Below are positions 61,342 through 64,000 of a stretch of DNA of 64,000 bases, one piece after another; position 1 is the stretch's first letter; every line of letters begins with the position of its first letter. The notes under the pieces are model-generated. The model saw only the letters and a program-made list of their open reading frames with translations. It was not told the DNA's origin and made no database searches. Source of the stretch: JAAZNF01 sp964561025 (lineage in GTDB: Bacteria; Myxococcota; B64-G9); contig CAZLNM010000006.1 in NCBI GenBank assembly GCA_964561025.1, positions 20,416 to 84,415 of the forward strand, written 5' to 3'. The translations under genes and the position numbers were made by a program.

Positions 61342-63978
61342 ATGCGGCAAATTACATTTTTCTTACTTGCGCTGATATTGGTATCCTGCGGGAGTCGAAA
61401 GAAGGATTGTCCGCAGGGTTTATACTTGTGCGCGGATGCCTGCGTCGATCTTGCGACCGATCCTTTGCACTGTGGCTCATGCAACAACGCTTGTTCCAGC
61501 GGCCAGACTTGCCTGAACAATCAATGCCAGACGGGTTGTTCACCGCCGCTGGTTCGTTGTAACGGCAGGTGTATCGATCCGAATAGCAACCGTCTGTATT
61601 GCGGCGCATCAAGCACCTGCACCGGACCGGAGGCGGGTACGGCATGCGACCTACGCGAGGAATGCATCGAAGGCGCTTGCCGACTCTCGTGTGTTGTCGG
61701 AGAGGTCCGGTGCGAAGGAGCCTGTGTCGATCCTCGCACCAACCGAGGACACTGTGGAGCATCTGACGGCTGTTCTGGCGCGAACAGCGGCATTGCTTGC
61801 GATGCCGGACAAGACTGTGTCTCGGGTGAATGCGTGGCAACATGCGGGTCAGGTATGCTGCGTTGCAATGGTGTTTGCGTCGATCCACAGAACGATTCCA
61901 ATCACTGTGGAGAATGCGGAGTGGTTTGTGGCCCGGGAGGAAACTGCCTGCTGGGACGTTGCCAGTACGATTCCTGCCAAGGTCACCTGGGTTTTCCCAA
62001 TCTGGAAGCGATACAGTGCTCGCTGACCATCGAACGTTGGTTGGACGGGGATTTCGATGGAGATGGCTGGAGAGACTTTGCCCTGCGCTTTTCCGGTGGC
62101 GATTGGGTTGTCTACTGGAATCTTGGCCAAAACCGTTTCGAGCCACGGCTGTTCGAGCCAGCGCCTGAAAGCAGCGCGGAACTTTCTTTCGGCGACCTGG
62201 AAGGAGATGGTATTGGTGAATTGGTCGCTGCGTTCATGTCCAATGAACAGGTGTCGGTCGAAGCGTATTTCCTTGGACCGGGACGGACCTTCGGGGTGGT
62301 GGAACTGGCGCGGTTTGCCTCGCCTGCTTCGCCGACTGCCATGACAGTCGCGGATCTGGACGGGGATGGGCGCTCGGATATCCTCGTATGCTCCGGCTAT
62401 GCCTATTGGTTGAGGGGGCTGGGCGAAAATCGGTTCGAGGCGCCGGTGAACACCGTCGGTGGCTCTTGCGACCGGCTGCTCGTGCTGGATTTCAACCTGG
62501 ATGGGCTCAATGATATCGTGAGCGCGACGTTCGGCGACCGTGGAACTGTACAGGTGGCTCTTGCCGATGGCCACGGTGGCTTCACCGGTCTAACCATGCC
62601 GAAGGTATCCAATATTCAAGACTTCACGGTGGTGGATTTTGATCGCAACGGATTCTGGGACATCGCTTATGTCTCATTGGATCCGAACCGGGTCGGTGCA
62701 ATCCTGCAGTTTGCAGACGAGGAGTTTTTAGAGGTGCAGGTGGAGATGCAGATGTCGCGGCCCACCACGCTAGCCGTCGCGGATTTCCAGGGAGATGGGT
62801 GGCTCGACATCGCCGTGACCAATGAATGGACGTCCTTTGTGGCGGTCCTTTTCGGGGATGGTCAGGGAGGGCTCTTGGAGCCCGGGTTCTATCCGGTGGG
62901 ACCCATTTTGCAATTTGTAAGAGCATTTTCGAACCCCATGGGAGGGCTACCCGACCTCCTGGTATGTTCCAGGTACTGGACAACACTCATGAAAAACCGC
63001 GGGAACGGAACTTATAATACCCCGCTCGCCTACGGGGCGGGTCGCGACCCCCGCGCCGTGGTGACAGAAGATTTTGATGGAGACGGAGAGCTGGATGTCG
63101 CGGTGGCCTCGCAAGAGGACAGCACGCTCGCGATCCTGCGAAATCTCGGCGCAGGAAATTTCGGCCAAGCGCAAACACTGGAGACTGCCCCCCGTCCTTC
63201 TCACATCGTTGTTACCGATCTAAATGGGGATGGAAGCCTCGATCTCGCCGTCGCGGGTCTCGATGGTGTCGTGGCGGTTCATCTCAACTCGCAAGATGGT
63301 ACCTTCTCCGATATGTCTTTCTATCCATGCCAGACGTACGTATCAGAGATGATCGCCGCCGATCTCAATGGAGATGGAGCGCCCGATTTGATCGCGGTGC
63401 ATTACTATTCCAACTTGCTTACCATCCTGGAAAACGACGGCACCGGGAGATTCTTGGCAGCTCGCGAAATTGCCGTTCCCCCGTCTCCGGTGGACGTCGT
63501 TGCCGTGGATGTCAATAGTGACGGCGGACCGGATCTGGTCGTTGAGTTCATGGGCGCTTCCGAGCTGAAGGTGTATCGCAACCACAAAGATGGTTCTTTC
63601 GAGGAGCCATACTCGATCGAGGCGGGGATTGGGACCGAGATCATGACCGCTGGTGATTTCAATGGGGACGGGATGATGGATATTGTTGTCTCGGAGGGCA
63701 CCGCCGTCTCCGTCCTGTTGGGCGATGGCGCGGGCGGCTTTTCTCGTCGGGAGTTCGGTTTCACCGGCTGGCGTATTTCCAACATCATCCTGGAGGATGT
63801 CGATGGCGATGACTGGCAGGATTTGGTGGTGACCGACCAGATGATGAACGCCATCGTTGTTCGCAAAAACCTCTTGGGGACCGGTCTATCCGACAACCAA
63901 TTCTTCGCTACGGGGGAACGGCCGACGGGTATTGCGGTGGGCGACTGGGGTGGACCCCAAAATCAAGACAAAAAATAG
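61342..63978 (+). CDS. FG-GAP/VCBS-repeat lipoprotein with Cys-rich head
   Basis: An 878-residue lipoprotein (lipobox LVSCGSR) with GGAGG seven bases before the ATG at 61342. Residues about 20-210 contain four Cys-rich modules of the form CxGxCVDPxxxxxHCGxC, as in many myxobacterial exported proteins. From about 225 to the end there are ten or more FG-GAP/VCBS repeats with calcium-binding DxDGDGxxD motifs (DGDFDGDGWRDFAL, VADLDGDGRSDILV, DLNGDGSLDLAVAG, DFNGDGMMDIVVSE), expected to fold as an integrin-alpha-like propeller. It likely binds ligands at the surface. The gene ends 22 bases before the window edge. Confidence 0.92.
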   Translation: MRQITFFLLALILVSCGSRKKDCPQGLYLCADACVDLATDPLHCGSCNNACSSGQTCLNNQCQTGCSPPLVRCNGRCIDPNSNRLYCGASSTCTGPEAGTACDLREECIEGACRLSCVVGEVRCEGACVDPRTNRGHCGASDGCSGANSGIACDAGQDCVSGECVATCGSGMLRCNGVCVDPQNDSNHCGECGVVCGPGGNCLLGRCQYDSCQGHLGFPNLEAIQCSLTIERWLDGDFDGDGWRDFALRFSGGDWVVYWNLGQNRFEPRLFEPAPESSAELSFGDLEGDGIGELVAAFMSNEQVSVEAYFLGPGRTFGVVELARFASPASPTAMTVADLDGDGRSDILVCSGYAYWLRGLGENRFEAPVNTVGGSCDRLLVLDFNLDGLNDIVSATFGDRGTVQVALADGHGGFTGLTMPKVSNIQDFTVVDFDRNGFWDIAYVSLDPNRVGAILQFADEEFLEVQVEMQMSRPTTLAVADFQGDGWLDIAVTNEWTSFVAVLFGDGQGGLLEPGFYPVGPILQFVRAFSNPMGGLPDLLVCSRYWTTLMKNRGNGTYNTPLAYGAGRDPRAVVTEDFDGDGELDVAVASQEDSTLAILRNLGAGNFGQAQTLETAPRPSHIVVTDLNGDGSLDLAVAGLDGVVAVHLNSQDGTFSDMSFYPCQTYVSEMIAADLNGDGAPDLIAVHYYSNLLTILENDGTGRFLAAREIAVPPSPVDVVAVDVNSDGGPDLVVEFMGASELKVYRNHKDGSFEEPYSIEAGIGTEIMTAGDFNGDGMMDIVVSEGTAVSVLLGDGAGGFSRREFGFTGWRISNIILEDVDGDDWQDLVVTDQMMNAIVVRKNLLGTGLSDNQFFATGERPTGIAVGDWGGPQNQDKK

Positions 63979-64000
63979 CAGTAGTCAGAGGATCTTTTTG

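Overview
The window is GC-rich, densely coded DNA from a Gram-negative bacterium, most likely a member of the Myxococcota (old Deltaproteobacteria) or a close relative; the run of ten Ns at 53314-53323 suggests a draft or metagenome assembly. Reasons: lipid A genes (lpxB), outer-membrane-type beta-barrels, at least a dozen lipoproteins carrying cysteine-rich repeats, MopE-type, RCC1, FG-GAP, MORN or lamin-tail domains, a eukaryote-like Ser/Thr kinase, several FHA proteins, a sigma-54 activator with matching -24/-12 promoters, and sterol-type enzymes. The taxonomic call is an inference from gene content.

Layout. 1-6 kb: exported MORN protein (cut by the left edge), a bacterial ERG2/sigma-1-receptor homologue, an S46 dipeptidyl-peptidase and a PKD/Cys-rich lipoprotein. 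6-15.5 kb, minus strand: a tightly overlapping lipid A operon (Gfo/Idh oxidoreductase, lpxB, an ArnT-like glycosyltransferase, a small membrane protein), a steroid-type pair (3-beta-HSD-like SDR plus steroid 5-alpha-reductase), a Ski2-like helicase, a small lipoprotein and ogt. 15.6-24 kb: cell-surface polysaccharide genes (GH18-CE4-GT2 triple fusion, sulfatase-like membrane protein, and an MBOAT/SGNH acylation pair). 24-31 kb: short-chain fatty acid transporter, a DUF134/NifX-like pair with a palindromic operator, acyl-CoA synthetase, murB and comM.

31-38 kb is a signalling block: an FHA/degenerate-GGDEF/sigma-54 activator, a divergent sigma-54 promoter before a 74-aa Cys-rich exported peptide, a membrane Ser/Thr kinase with a TolB-like propeller, then recA behind a second sigma-54-like promoter and overlapping an active-looking FHA-GGDEF diguanylate cyclase. 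38-45 kb is an island of exported proteins (RCC1, propeller, MopE, Sel1) with AT-richer stretches and two divergent sigma-54-like promoters. 45-49 kb is the beta-oxidation pair fadN-fadA behind a perfect inverted-repeat operator. 49-53 kb holds a zinc-ribbon/FHA protein and a membrane-spermidine-synthase fusion.

53.4-60.1 kb is the most unusual block: overlapping genes for a lamin-tail lipoprotein, a thermonuclease lipoprotein and a triple lamin-tail lipoprotein, then a strongly structured intergenic stretch, then a second thermonuclease lipoprotein overlapping a helix-hairpin-helix outer-membrane barrel. This looks like a surface nucleic-acid binding and processing system. The window ends with a lipase-like hydrolase, a perfect 28-bp palindrome and an FG-GAP lipoprotein. 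A family of short palindromic repeats (GGGGCCTGTCCCC and GGTGCCTGGCACC types) is scattered between 24 and 41 kb. No rRNA, tRNA, CRISPR array or complete insertion sequence was seen.
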